Below, one piece after another: positions 33,936-42,647 of a stretch of 64,000 bases of DNA. The notes under the pieces were generated by a model. The model was not told where the DNA came from. It searched no databases and saw nothing but the letters and a program-made list of their open reading frames with translations. The translations under genes and the position numbers were made by a program. The stretch comes from Orrella daihaiensis (GTDB taxonomy: Bacteria > Pseudomonadota > Gammaproteobacteria > Burkholderiales > Burkholderiaceae_B): contig NZ_CP063982.1 of assembly GCF_022811525.1 (NCBI RefSeq), forward strand, positions 1,798,001 to 1,862,000, in the 5' to 3' direction. How positions within the stretch are numbered: the first letter of the stretch is position 1; the number at the start of each line of letters is the position of its first letter.

Positions 33936-34589
33936 TTAGGCCACTGCCGATACATCAAGTTTGGCTGCGGTTTTAAGCTTGATCTCATCGACGGTGACGC
34001 CTGGCGCAAGCTCAACAAGCTTCAAGCCGCTCTCAGTAACCTCCAACACACCGAGGTCGGTGATGATGAGGTCAACCACGCCAACACCAGTCAATGGCAA
34101 TGTGCATTCAGGCAAGAGCTTCATGTCCTCAGTGCCATCTTTCTTTTTAGCCACGTGCTCCATTAACACCACGACCCGGCTGACACCAGCCACCAAGTCC
34201 ATGGCACCGCCCATTCCCTTGACCATCTTGCCTGGAATCATCCAGTTGGCCAAATCGCCTTTCTCAGAGACTTGCATGGCTCCAAGTATCGCCAGGTTGA
34301 TCTTGCCACCCCGAATCATGGCAAACGAATCAGCAGAAGAAAAAATCGATGAGCCAGGCAAGGTCGTCACCGTTTGCTTTCCAGCATTGATCATGTCAGG
34401 GTCGACTTCTTCCTCAGTCGGGAACGGCCCAATGCCTAGCAAGCCATTTTCTGATTGCAACCAAACCTCAATGCCATCAGGCACATAGTTGGCCACCAAA
34501 GTAGGCAATCCTATGCCCAGATTTACGTAAAAACCGTCCTGCAATTCGCGCGCTGCGCGTGCAGCCATTTCATCGCGTGTCCATGCCAT
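33936..34589 (-). CDS. scoB: 3-oxoacid CoA-transferase, subunit B
   Basis: 217 residues. The beta subunit carries the catalytic glutamate E47 in SENGLLGIGP, which forms the enzyme-CoA thioester; NLGIGLPTLVANYVP and MGGAMDLVAG are also typical. With ScoA it moves CoA from succinyl-CoA to acetoacetate. AGGAG precedes ATG 34589. Twelve bases after scoA. Confidence 0.96.
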   Translation of the reverse strand: MAWTRDEMAARAARELQDGFYVNLGIGLPTLVANYVPDGIEVWLQSENGLLGIGPFPTEEEVDPDMINAGKQTVTTLPGSSIFSSADSFAMIRGGKINLAILGAMQVSEKGDLANWMIPGKMVKGMGGAMDLVAGVSRVVVLMEHVAKKKDGTEDMKLLPECTLPLTGVGVVDLIITDLGVLEVTESGLKLVELAPGVTVDEIKLKTAAKLDVSAVA

Positions 34590-34601
34590 GGCCTGTCTCC
34601 T

Positions 34602-35303
34602 TTATTGGGTCGCGCGCAAGGTGCGCTGCTCTATGCGTTTTTCTGGGGCGTCATTAATCACAATACGATGCACATAAATGCCCGGCAGATGGATCATGTC
34701 AGGGTCTAATTCACCCTTTTCCACGACACGCTCAACTTCAACAATCGTTACCTTGCCCGCCATCGCGACATTCGGATTAAAGTTACGAGCAGTTTTGCGA
34801 AACACCAGATTGCCGCTACGATCGGCAATGTAAGCCTTGACCAGAGAGACATCCGGCACGAGCGAGCGCTCCATGACATACGTCTGGCCATCAAATACCT
34901 TGGTTTCCTTGCCTTCGGCCACAATCGTTCCGACACCGGTCTTGGTGTAGAAAGCCGGAATGCCCGCACCGCCGGCACGCAATTTCTCTGCCAGTGTGCC
35001 CTGCGGGGTGAACTCAAGCTCCAACTCGCCAGCCAAATACTGACGCTCAAACTCTTTGTTCTCACCCACATACGAAGCGATCATCTTTTTGACTTGTCGG
35101 GTCTGCAGCAGCATGCCCAAGCCAAACCCGTCTACACCAGCGTTATTACTGATACAAGTCAGGTTGCCGACCTTGCTGTCATGCAAGGCTTGAATCAAAG
35201 CTTCAGGGATGCCACAAAGACCAAAACCGCCGACCGCGATGGTCTGGCCGTCTTGGACCACGCCGGCGAGTGCTTGCGCAGCACTGGCATAGACTTTTTC
35301 CAT
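34602..35303 (-). CDS. scoA: 3-oxoacid CoA-transferase, subunit A
   Basis: 233 residues. CoA-binding subunit: VGGFGLCGIPEALIQAL, LTCISNNAGVDGFGLG, ELEFTPQGTLAEKLRAGGAGIPAFYTKTGVGT (in shorter pieces GTLAEKLRAGGAGIPAFYT), and NFNPNVAMAGKVTIVEVE. Partner of ScoB. Its acetoacetate substrate is what the BKACE and HMG-CoA lyase elsewhere in the window would produce. AAGGAG nine bases before the ATG. Confidence 0.96.
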   Translation of the reverse strand: MEKVYASAAQALAGVVQDGQTIAVGGFGLCGIPEALIQALHDSKVGNLTCISNNAGVDGFGLGMLLQTRQVKKMIASYVGENKEFERQYLAGELELEFTPQGTLAEKLRAGGAGIPAFYTKTGVGTIVAEGKETKVFDGQTYVMERSLVPDVSLVKAYIADRSGNLVFRKTARNFNPNVAMAGKVTIVEVERVVEKGELDPDMIHLPGIYVHRIVINDAPEKRIEQRTLRATQ

Positions 35304-35354
35304 TCAATTGACTCCTTGCCCGCTCCAGGGCCTGTTTTAGTGGGGATGATTGCC

Positions 35355-35383
35355 GATACAGTATGAGTTTAACTTGCGATCAA
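35355..35383 (-). promoter_or_regulatory. Possible promoter of the scoAB run
   Basis: Minus strand TTGATC (35383-35378), 17-base spacer, TGTATC (35360-35355), about 50 bases before scoA. The -10 match is partial. Confidence 0.35.
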
Positions 35384-35412
35384 GTGGCCAAGCGTTTCGC
35401 AACTTATCGACT

Positions 35413-35853
35413 TCAGGTACTTGGCGAACAGACCGCACCGAGCGCCAGGAGCGCTTCTTTGGTCCAAGGCGTAGGGCAATGATTGACATTGTCCATGCTC
35501 ACAAGAACGGTCTTGCCCCGGGCGTAAGGCCCAAAAGTCAGATCATCGACCACATAGAGCTCATTGATTTGAGTCAGGCTGGTACGCCCCACTTTCTCCA
35601 CGATTAACCGAACCCGAACGCGAGCCGGATAGGTGATGGCACGCAAAAAGTCGCATGAACAATGAACAACGACATTGCCAACGTCATCAGCTGCCTTTAA
35701 CCCTGCTGCTGCCAACATCTGGATACGGGCTTCCTCCATAAAGCGGAAGTAAACCGTATTGTTCATATGGCGCAGCATGTCCGCATCCGCCCATCGCATT
35801 GGCAGATCAACCTCAAACACATCGCCAGCACTCAACGAGCGTGAAACAGACAT
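35413..35853 (-). CDS. Acyl-CoA thioesterase, 4-hydroxybenzoyl-CoA thioesterase-like hotdog fold
   Basis: 146 residues. Single hotdog domain: LPMRWADADMLRHMNNTVYFRFMEEARI holds the catalytic-region Asp (RWADAD) and the H-N-N pair common to this family (compare YbgC/FadM). Hydrolyses acyl-CoA thioesters; chain or ring specificity unknown. ATG 35853 has AAGGAG six bases upstream, so it is preferred over a longer frame. Divergent from the ETF-QO gene. Confidence 0.88.
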   Translation of the reverse strand: MSVSRSLSAGDVFEVDLPMRWADADMLRHMNNTVYFRFMEEARIQMLAAAGLKAADDVGNVVVHCSCDFLRAITYPARVRVRLIVEKVGRTSLTQINELYVVDDLTFGPYARGKTVLVSMDNVNHCPTPWTKEALLALGAVCSPST

Positions 35854-35988
35854 TTTTTTCTCCTTGGTATTGATACCTACCTGCAACTAAGTCAATCTTT
35901 GGCAAATTGCAAGACGGGTCATTGCCCTGTCAAGCAAGGCTGTGCAATACAATCGGGTCATTTTAGGGGCAATCACAAGGACACGCGC

Positions 35989-37635
35989 ATGTCAGAACGA
36001 GAGTCGATGGAATACGATGTGGTAGTAGTCGGGGGCGGACCTGCGGGCCTGGCCACCGCGATTCGATTAAAACAACTCGCACAAGAAAAAAATCAGGAGA
36101 TCTCCGTCTGTGTCCTGGAAAAAGGTAGCGAAATCGGCGCCCACATATTGTCTGGCGCGGTCATGGATCCGCAAGCGCTCACCGAACTGATACCCGACTG
36201 GAAGGAGCGAGGTGCGCCGCTCAATACCCCGGTGACCGAGGACAAATTTTTGTTCCTCTCGCCCTCTGGCGCCAAGCAAACGCCCGAATGGCTATTGCCG
36301 GAGTGCTTTAAGAATCACGGCAACTACATCATCAGCCTTGGACAAGTAGCGCGCTGGCTAGCCGAACAGGCTGAAGCACTAGAAGTTGAAATTTTCCCTG
36401 GATTTGCGGCGACCGAAGTACTTTATGGCGATGAAGGCCAAGTCATCGGTGTGGCCACCGGGGATATGGGCGTTGGCCGCGATGGCCAACCTACCGAGCA
36501 CCATCAGCCTGGCATGGCACTGCTGGCCAAATACACTGTGTTTGCTGAAGGAGCCCGAGGGCAATTGGGGCGTGAGCTTATCGCTCACTACAAGTTAGAC
36601 CAAGGTCGCGACCCACAAAGTTACGGTATTGGCATCAAAGAGCTGTGGGAGATCGAACCCAGCAAATCAAAGCCAGGCTTGGTCATTCACACCGCAGGTT
36701 GGCCACTGGATGCCGATACCTACGGTGGATCGTTTCTTTACCACATGGAGAACAATCAGGTCGCAGTGGGAATGGTGGTGGGATTAGACTACGCTAACCC
36801 TTGGCTATCACCGTTTGAGGAGTTTCAGCGCTATAAAACCCACCCGGCAATCAAACCCACGTTCGAAGGTGGCAAACGGATTGCCTACGGTGCACGTGCC
36901 ATCACCGCTGGCGGCCTGCTATCTCTGCCCAAACTAACCTTCCCCGGTGGTGTGCTGGTGGGCTGTGAGGCCGGATTCTTAAACGCGTCCAGAATCAAAG
37001 GCAGCCATGCAGCCATCAAGTCCGGAATGATGGCCGCGCAAGCAGCTTTCGATGCGATTGCAGCCAATCGCAGCCAAGACGAGCTAACCGCGTACCCAGC
37101 CTCGTTTGAGCAGTCATGGCTACACACCGAACTGAATAAAGCACGCAACTTCAAACAGTGGTTCAAAAAGGGACGTACCGTTGCCACCATCATGACAGGT
37201 GTCGAGCAGTGGCTACTGCGTGGCAATATCCCATGGACGATTCACCGTACCAAGGCAGACCACGAATGCTTAAAGCCTGCCGCTGAATGTGTGCGAATCG
37301 AGTATCCGAAACCCGATGGCAAGATCACATTTGATCGATTGAGTTCGGTATTTATTTCCAACACCAATCACGAAGAGAACCAGCCGATCCACTTGACCCT
37401 GAAAGATCAAAGCGTGCCGGTCAAGCTCAATCTGGCGACCTACGCGGGTCCCGAGCAGCGCTACTGCCCTGCTGGCGTATACGAGTACGTCAAGGATGAG
37501 ACCGGCAATGACAGGTTGCAGATCAATGCTCAAAACTGTGTGCATTGCAAGACCTGCGACATCAAGGATCCATCACAAAACATCGTCTGGGTCGCCCCGC
37601 AAGGTGGCGAAGGCCCGGTCTACACGGGCATGTAA
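35989..37635 (+). CDS. Electron transfer flavoprotein-ubiquinone oxidoreductase
   Basis: 548 residues. Membrane-associated FAD/[4Fe-4S] enzyme passing electrons from ETF (fed by acyl-CoA dehydrogenases) to ubiquinone. FAD site VVVGGGPAGLATAI, SGAVMDPQAL, GWPLDADTYGGSFLYH, and the C-terminal cluster ligands CPAGVYEY and CVHCKTCDIKDPSQNI. Start at 35989 (MSERESMEYD, AAGG upstream) matches the family; the longer frame adds unrelated residues. Its TAA overlaps the esterase ATG (TAATG). Confidence 0.96.
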   Translation: MSERESMEYDVVVVGGGPAGLATAIRLKQLAQEKNQEISVCVLEKGSEIGAHILSGAVMDPQALTELIPDWKERGAPLNTPVTEDKFLFLSPSGAKQTPEWLLPECFKNHGNYIISLGQVARWLAEQAEALEVEIFPGFAATEVLYGDEGQVIGVATGDMGVGRDGQPTEHHQPGMALLAKYTVFAEGARGQLGRELIAHYKLDQGRDPQSYGIGIKELWEIEPSKSKPGLVIHTAGWPLDADTYGGSFLYHMENNQVAVGMVVGLDYANPWLSPFEEFQRYKTHPAIKPTFEGGKRIAYGARAITAGGLLSLPKLTFPGGVLVGCEAGFLNASRIKGSHAAIKSGMMAAQAAFDAIAANRSQDELTAYPASFEQSWLHTELNKARNFKQWFKKGRTVATIMTGVEQWLLRGNIPWTIHRTKADHECLKPAAECVRIEYPKPDGKITFDRLSSVFISNTNHEENQPIHLTLKDQSVPVKLNLATYAGPEQRYCPAGVYEYVKDETGNDRLQINAQNCVHCKTCDIKDPSQNIVWVAPQGGEGPVYTGM

Positions 37636-38597
37636 TGGGAACTGCCGCGATACTGGACCCACAGGCCAAGGCGTTACTTGAAGAGCTCGCTGCGCGCGGT
37701 GCTCGTGCCACGCACATGATGACACCGGAACAAGCGCGCGAGGCCTATTTAGTCAGACGTCACTTCACTCAGCCTGAACCAACCAAGGTTGCAGAAGTAA
37801 CTGACCTTGCAATTCCCGGTCTAGGGGGCGATATCAAACTTCGGCTGTACCGACCGTTCGCGCACAATGAATCGACCCAACCAGTATTGGTGTATTTCCA
37901 TGGCGGCGGGTTTGTGGTCGGTGACCTTGATTCCCACGACAATTTATGCCGAGCACTGTGCCATCAATCTGACTGCGTGGTGATCGCGGTCGATTATCGG
38001 CGCGCACCTGAGCACGTATACCCAGCTGCACAGCTAGATTGTCTGGCGGCCACGCGTTGGGTACACGACAATGCTGCACAACTGAATATCGATCCCAAGC
38101 GCATTGCTGTCGGTGGTGATAGTGCCGGTGGCCAATTGGCTGCCGTTACCTCTTTGGCATTGCGTGACGACCCAGTTATCCGCCTCGCATTTCAGGCGCT
38201 GATTTATCCAGTCACCGATGCTTTGATGCAAAGTGAGTCAATTGAACGCAACGGACAGGGCTACCGCCTTCTGAAACAGGATTTGGTTTACTACTACGAC
38301 CATTATTTCCAGGGACAGGACGTTCGACATGAAGCCATGGCCTCCCCGCTACGTGCTGCAGACCTGTCTGGCCTGCCCGATGCCTTTGTATTGACTGCTG
38401 GGTTTGATCCACTTCATGACGAGGGGTTGGCTTACGCCAACGCACTATCGGCGGCCGGTACGGCAACACAATACGTTTGTTTCACGCGCCAAATTCATGG
38501 CTTTATCCTGATGGGCAAAGTAATCGATGAAGCCAACTTGGCAACCAGCCTTTTTGCAGCAGCGCTAAAACGGGCGTTGCACAAGGAAATCAAATGA
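37635..38597 (+). CDS. Alpha/beta hydrolase, hormone-sensitive-lipase (GDSAG) family esterase
   Basis: 320 residues. Oxyanion-hole motif HGGG (89-92), nucleophile S163 in GDSAGG, D258 in GFDPLHDEG and H288 in QIHGF make a complete triad. Family IV carboxylesterase; natural ester unknown. ATG 37635 shares its A with the ETF-QO stop and the cupin gene overlaps its end by 4 bases, so the three form an operon. Confidence 0.93.
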   Translation: MGTAAILDPQAKALLEELAARGARATHMMTPEQAREAYLVRRHFTQPEPTKVAEVTDLAIPGLGGDIKLRLYRPFAHNESTQPVLVYFHGGGFVVGDLDSHDNLCRALCHQSDCVVIAVDYRRAPEHVYPAAQLDCLAATRWVHDNAAQLNIDPKRIAVGGDSAGGQLAAVTSLALRDDPVIRLAFQALIYPVTDALMQSESIERNGQGYRLLKQDLVYYYDHYFQGQDVRHEAMASPLRAADLSGLPDAFVLTAGFDPLHDEGLAYANALSAAGTATQYVCFTRQIHGFILMGKVIDEANLATSLFAAALKRALHKEIK

Positions 38598-38887
38598 CAA
38601 CCAGCTCACGACCCCAGGCCACCCCAACCCGACAGATCGAGAACGAGCGTGTCATCGTAACCCAATGGCACTTTGAACCTGGGGCTGAAACGGGTTGGCA
38701 TACCCATGGCCATGACTATGTCGTCGTGCCCACCACTGACGGTGACTTGTTACTTGAAACGCCAGACGGTCCCGTGAACGCCAAACTCACGCAAGGGATT
38801 GCCTATAACCGCCCGGCTGGCGTGCATCACAATGTCATCAATGCCGGTGATCAGCCATTGGTTTTTGTTGAGATAGAGCTTCGTTAA
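38594..38887 (+). CDS. Small cupin-domain protein
   Basis: 97 residues, single cupin barrel: GAETGWHTHGHDYVVVPTTDG has the two His of motif 1, and PAGVHHNVINAG the motif 2 His, so a metal site is likely. May be a small-molecule enzyme or sensor; function unknown. ATGA overlap with the esterase gene. Its TAA overlaps the stop of the convergent MFS gene (TTAA). Confidence 0.9.
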   Translation: MTTSSRPQATPTRQIENERVIVTQWHFEPGAETGWHTHGHDYVVVPTTDGDLLLETPDGPVNAKLTQGIAYNRPAGVHHNVINAGDQPLVFVEIELR

Positions 38888-40086
38888 ACGCGCCCAGCCG
38901 ATCGATTGCTAAGCACCACCAATATGGCACCCAACGCCAAAAGCCCGCTCGCCACCCCAAATAGTGGTGCATATTGACCAATCGCGTCATAAGCCACCGA
39001 CATGCTGAATCCCGAGACAGCTTGCGCTGCTGCAAACACGGCAGTTGCTTGCCCCCAAGCTCGCTTGTGACCCGCAGAGCCCACGATTTCAGCTAGTCGC
39101 CCTGATGTCAGCGCACTTAGCCCAGGAACCAATGCACCCACCACAAATGATGAGACGGTTTGGCTGACAAATGCCAGAGAAACCAGCGGCATTGCAACAG
39201 CCAATGCTTTGAGCCCAAATGCGAGTGCAAGGCTAAACCCCCAGCCCAGCCTGCCTACCAGCCCTCGCGCTAAAAGTGGGCCGCATAAAGCCCCAAGTCC
39301 GAATATGGCCCATTGCACAGAGGCAGCCGATTGACCGAATCCGTTCTCCCGAGCGAGGAAATCCACCCAGAACACGGTGTGAGGTATGAAGCCAGCGGCA
39401 TCTAGTGCATAGGCCGCTAGTACCAACAAAACAACAGGTCTGAGCATATTGTTTTGCGAACTCGTCTGAGCACCGTGATGTTGCACATCAGGGAGTCTAG
39501 ACACTGCGCGCATACCCCAATCACACGCCAAGGCGCACACGATCCCAACCAATCCCAGCACTAGCCAGGTAATCGTTAGGTCAAACGACAATAAAACTGG
39601 AATAACCACAGCGGCTAATACTGCGCCTAAACCAACGCCACTAAAAGTGAGTGTCCCAACCATAGTGCGCTGCTCTATCGGCGCTCGCGACAGCACCATG
39701 GACGGCACGGTCACCATCAATATCGCACCCGCAAAGCCTGAGAGCAGCCGCCACACAAAAAACCAATAGAAGCCTGCTGCCCACGAACAGAGCACAAAGC
39801 TCAACACAACGACTGCCAGGCTGATTCCAACAGCCAATCGCGGCGGGAATCGCTCTGTGAGACGGTGTGCAGACAATGCCCCAACAAAATACCCGAGCAA
39901 ATTGGCTGCGCCCAGATAGATCGCGTCACTGGCACTGAACCAGTTTGCTGCGATCAGCACAGGGATCAGCGGTGTATACGCAAATCTGGCAAGACCGATA
40001 CCGACAAGCGTGGCCATGACCCCAGCAAACAATACGGGCAACGCTTCTCCCCAGGGCTGACTGCGACTTGTCATGTTTGAACTCAT
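38884..40086 (-). CDS. YbfB/YjiJ family MFS transporter
   Basis: About 400 residues with roughly twelve hydrophobic segments. VLFAGVMATLVGIGLARFAYTPLIPVLI (shorter GIGLARFAYTPLIP is the group signature) marks the YbfB/YjiJ MFS group; LGYFVGALSAHRLTERF is the loop 2-3 region. Substrate unknown. The frame also opens at a GTG (40125); ATG 40086 or 40074 are alternatives and none has a strong Shine-Dalgarno. Confidence 0.88.
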   Translation of the reverse strand: MSSNMTSRSQPWGEALPVLFAGVMATLVGIGLARFAYTPLIPVLIAANWFSASDAIYLGAANLLGYFVGALSAHRLTERFPPRLAVGISLAVVVLSFVLCSWAAGFYWFFVWRLLSGFAGAILMVTVPSMVLSRAPIEQRTMVGTLTFSGVGLGAVLAAVVIPVLLSFDLTITWLVLGLVGIVCALACDWGMRAVSRLPDVQHHGAQTSSQNNMLRPVVLLVLAAYALDAAGFIPHTVFWVDFLARENGFGQSAASVQWAIFGLGALCGPLLARGLVGRLGWGFSLALAFGLKALAVAMPLVSLAFVSQTVSSFVVGALVPGLSALTSGRLAEIVGSAGHKRAWGQATAVFAAAQAVSGFSMSVAYDAIGQYAPLFGVASGLLALGAILVVLSNRSAGRV

Positions 40087-40145
40087 GGCCTGAACATAAC
40101 GCAAAGACTCACAAAGCAACTGCACCTAAGCGCACGACGCACCAG

Positions 40146-40173
40146 AAAAAACCCCGGTCAAACTGCACCGGGG
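40146..40173 (-). terminator. Rho-independent terminator of acs
   Basis: Minus strand: CCCCGGT (40173-40167) pairs with ACCGGGG (40158-40152) around an 8-base loop, followed by six T (40151-40146). Placed 39 bases past the acs stop. Confidence 0.85.
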
Positions 40174-40211
40174 CTTGAGTACAAACTAGCTGCAGTGACC
40201 AGTCAGAACTC

Positions 40212-42191
40212 TCAGACGGGCTTGGTCAACTGATCCAGGATGGCTGGGTTCTCCAAGGTAGAGACATCTTGTGTCACCTCCTCACCCTTGGCGACCACGC
40301 GCAACAATCGACGCATGATCTTTCCAGAACGCGTCTTGGGCAGGTTGTCTCCAAATCGGATTTCCTTGGGCTTGGCGATTGGGCCAATTTCTTTTGAGAT
40401 CCAGTCCCTTAGCTGCTTGGCAATGGCCACAGCTTCATCACCATCTGGCGTGGCTCGCTTTAGGACCACAAATGCCACCACGGCTTCACCCGTCGTTGCA
40501 TCAGGACGTCCCACCACCGCCGCTTCAGCAACGAGCTCATGCGCCACCAAGGCTGACTCAACCTCCATTGTGCCGAGTCGGTGACCTGACACATTCAGCA
40601 CATCGTCGATTCGGCCCATGATCCAGAAACAATTATCAGCATCACACTGCGCGCCGTCTCCAGCCAAGTAATATCCACGCAATTCTTCAGGGAAATAACT
40701 TGTCTTGAAACGCTCAGGATCACCCCAGATGGTGCGGATCATCGAGGGCCATGGACGCTTGATAACGAGAAACCCACCTTGACCGGCCTCTACATCGCCT
40801 CCCGTCTCATCTACGATGGCTGCTGTGATCCCTGGCAAGCGCGTGGTACACGAACCTGGTTTCAGGGGTGTTACACCTGGCAGCGGTGTAATCATATGGC
40901 CACCAGTCTCTGTTTGCCACCATGTATCAACAATAGGGCAACGCTCCTGACCCACGTTAATGTGGTACCACATCCATGCTTCTGGATTAATCGGTTCGCC
41001 AACCGAGCCGAGCAATCTTAAGCTAGACAGGTCAAAGGACTTTGGATGTACTGCCGCGTTGGCCTCAGAAGCTTTGATCAAAGAGCGAATGGCCGTCGGT
41101 GCGGTATAAAAAATCGATACGTGATGACGTTGAATCATCTCCCAGAACCGACCGGCATTGGGATAGGTTGGCACACCTTCAAACACGATTTGTGTCATGC
41201 CATTGGCCAATGGCCCATAGGTGATATAGGTGTGCCCGGTCACCCAACCCACGTCGGCCGTACACCAAAACACATCATCTGGTTTGGCATCAAACGTCCA
41301 CTGCATGGTGAGTTTGGCCCACAACAGGTAGCCACCAGAACTGTGCTGAACCCCTTTGGGCTTGCCTGTGGATCCAGAGGTGTACAGAATGAACAGCGGA
41401 TGCTCGGCATTGACCGGTACCGCTTCACAGGTTTTGGGTTGGTCTTTGACCAGGTCATGCAACCACATGTCACGTTTGTCGTCCCATGCAACAGAACCAC
41501 CGGTGCGCTTGTAAACCAGACAATGGCGCACGATGTCACAACCACCCATTCCAAATGCTTCGTCAACGGCCGGCTTAAGCGGAATCTGCTTGCCTCCGCG
41601 TACCTGCTCATCGGCCGTGATCACCAGCGATGCACCAACATCGATAATGCGTTCATGTAGGGCCTTGGACGAGAACCCACCAAAAACCACCGAGTGAATA
41701 ATCCCAAGTCGGGCGCAAGCTTGCATCGCTGCTACAGCCTCAATCGACATTGGCAGATAAATGATGGCGCGATCTCCAGTCTTGTAGCCAAGCGACTTCA
41801 ATCCGTTGGCCATCTGGCAAACACGCTCATAGAGCTCGTGGTAGGTGACCTTGGTGACTTCACCCCCATCAGCCTCAAATATGATCGCAACCTTGTCGCC
41901 GAGACCACGTTCAATGTTGGCTTCCAGGCAGTTGGCTGAAACATTCAACTCGCCATCACCAAACCACTTGTAAAACGGGGCGTTAGACTCATCAAGCACC
42001 TGCGTAAACGGCTTGGTCCAATGCAAATTCTCTTTTGCCAAACGTCCCCAGAACCCGTTTGGATCTCGATCAGATTCATCGAGTAGCGCCTGATAGGCCG
42101 CCTGCCCTGAGATATTGGCCTGCTTGACAAACCCCTCAGGCGGCGGGAACACACGTGTTTCGACCAGCACAGATTGAATGGAATTGGACAT
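40212..42191 (-). CDS. acs: Acetyl-CoA synthetase
   Basis: 659 residues, full length. Converts acetate, ATP and CoA to acetyl-CoA. Motifs in order: FKWFGDGELNVSANCLE, SVVFGGFSSKAL, ATP loop YTSGSTGKPKGVQH, DTWWQTETGGH, YLAGDGA, RIDDVLNVSGHRLGT and LPKTRSGKIMRR, with the acetylatable Lys (SGK). AAGGAG lies 11 bases before the ATG. Last gene of prpE-glcG-acs. Confidence 0.98.
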   Translation of the reverse strand: MSNSIQSVLVETRVFPPPEGFVKQANISGQAAYQALLDESDRDPNGFWGRLAKENLHWTKPFTQVLDESNAPFYKWFGDGELNVSANCLEANIERGLGDKVAIIFEADGGEVTKVTYHELYERVCQMANGLKSLGYKTGDRAIIYLPMSIEAVAAMQACARLGIIHSVVFGGFSSKALHERIIDVGASLVITADEQVRGGKQIPLKPAVDEAFGMGGCDIVRHCLVYKRTGGSVAWDDKRDMWLHDLVKDQPKTCEAVPVNAEHPLFILYTSGSTGKPKGVQHSSGGYLLWAKLTMQWTFDAKPDDVFWCTADVGWVTGHTYITYGPLANGMTQIVFEGVPTYPNAGRFWEMIQRHHVSIFYTAPTAIRSLIKASEANAAVHPKSFDLSSLRLLGSVGEPINPEAWMWYHINVGQERCPIVDTWWQTETGGHMITPLPGVTPLKPGSCTTRLPGITAAIVDETGGDVEAGQGGFLVIKRPWPSMIRTIWGDPERFKTSYFPEELRGYYLAGDGAQCDADNCFWIMGRIDDVLNVSGHRLGTMEVESALVAHELVAEAAVVGRPDATTGEAVVAFVVLKRATPDGDEAVAIAKQLRDWISKEIGPIAKPKEIRFGDNLPKTRSGKIMRRLLRVVAKGEEVTQDVSTLENPAILDQLTKPV

Positions 42192-42236
42192 GATTGAGAG
42201 TCTCCTTGCCCCGGTACTTCGTTATGACAATAAAAT

Positions 42237-42647
42237 CTATTTCAAGCCTAACGCAGCAATGCCTGCTTCAGCAATTTCGACATCCTGGTTTGACTGAACC
42301 CCAGACACACCAACAGCGCCAACCACCTGCCCTTCGACCACTACCGGTACACCACCTTCGAGCATCCCTTGCAGTGCTGGCGCACTCAAAAATGCCGTGC
42401 GACCGTTGTTGATAATGTCCTCGTAAATCTTGGTAGCCCGCTGGCCAAGCGCTGCAGTGTTGGCTTTAGCTGGCGAAATATGAGCCGAAATGGGTGCCGC
42501 GCCATCTAGACGAGTCAAGCCAAGCAGATGGCCGCCGTCATCAACCACCGAAATGGTCACCGCCCACCCCTTGTCCACGGCATACGCCTTGGCTGCGGCT
42601 AGGATTTTGCTGACATCAGCTTCTTGTAATACTGCCTTGGATTTCAT
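42237..42647 (-). CDS. GlcG/HbpS family heme-binding protein (DUF336)
   Basis: 136 residues: ADVSKILAAAKAYAVDKGW, SVVDDGGHLLGLTRLDGA, APALQGMLEGGVPV, GAVGVSGVQSNQDVEIA identify the GlcG/HbpS family. Some members bind heme or corrin derivatives; others sit in glycolate or diol operons without known role. No signal peptide, so it is cytoplasmic. ATGA overlap with prpE and 45 bases before acs place it between two acyl-CoA synthetases, which is unexplained. Confidence 0.88.
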   Translation of the reverse strand: MKSKAVLQEADVSKILAAAKAYAVDKGWAVTISVVDDGGHLLGLTRLDGAAPISAHISPAKANTAALGQRATKIYEDIINNGRTAFLSAPALQGMLEGGVPVVVEGQVVGAVGVSGVQSNQDVEIAEAGIAALGLK

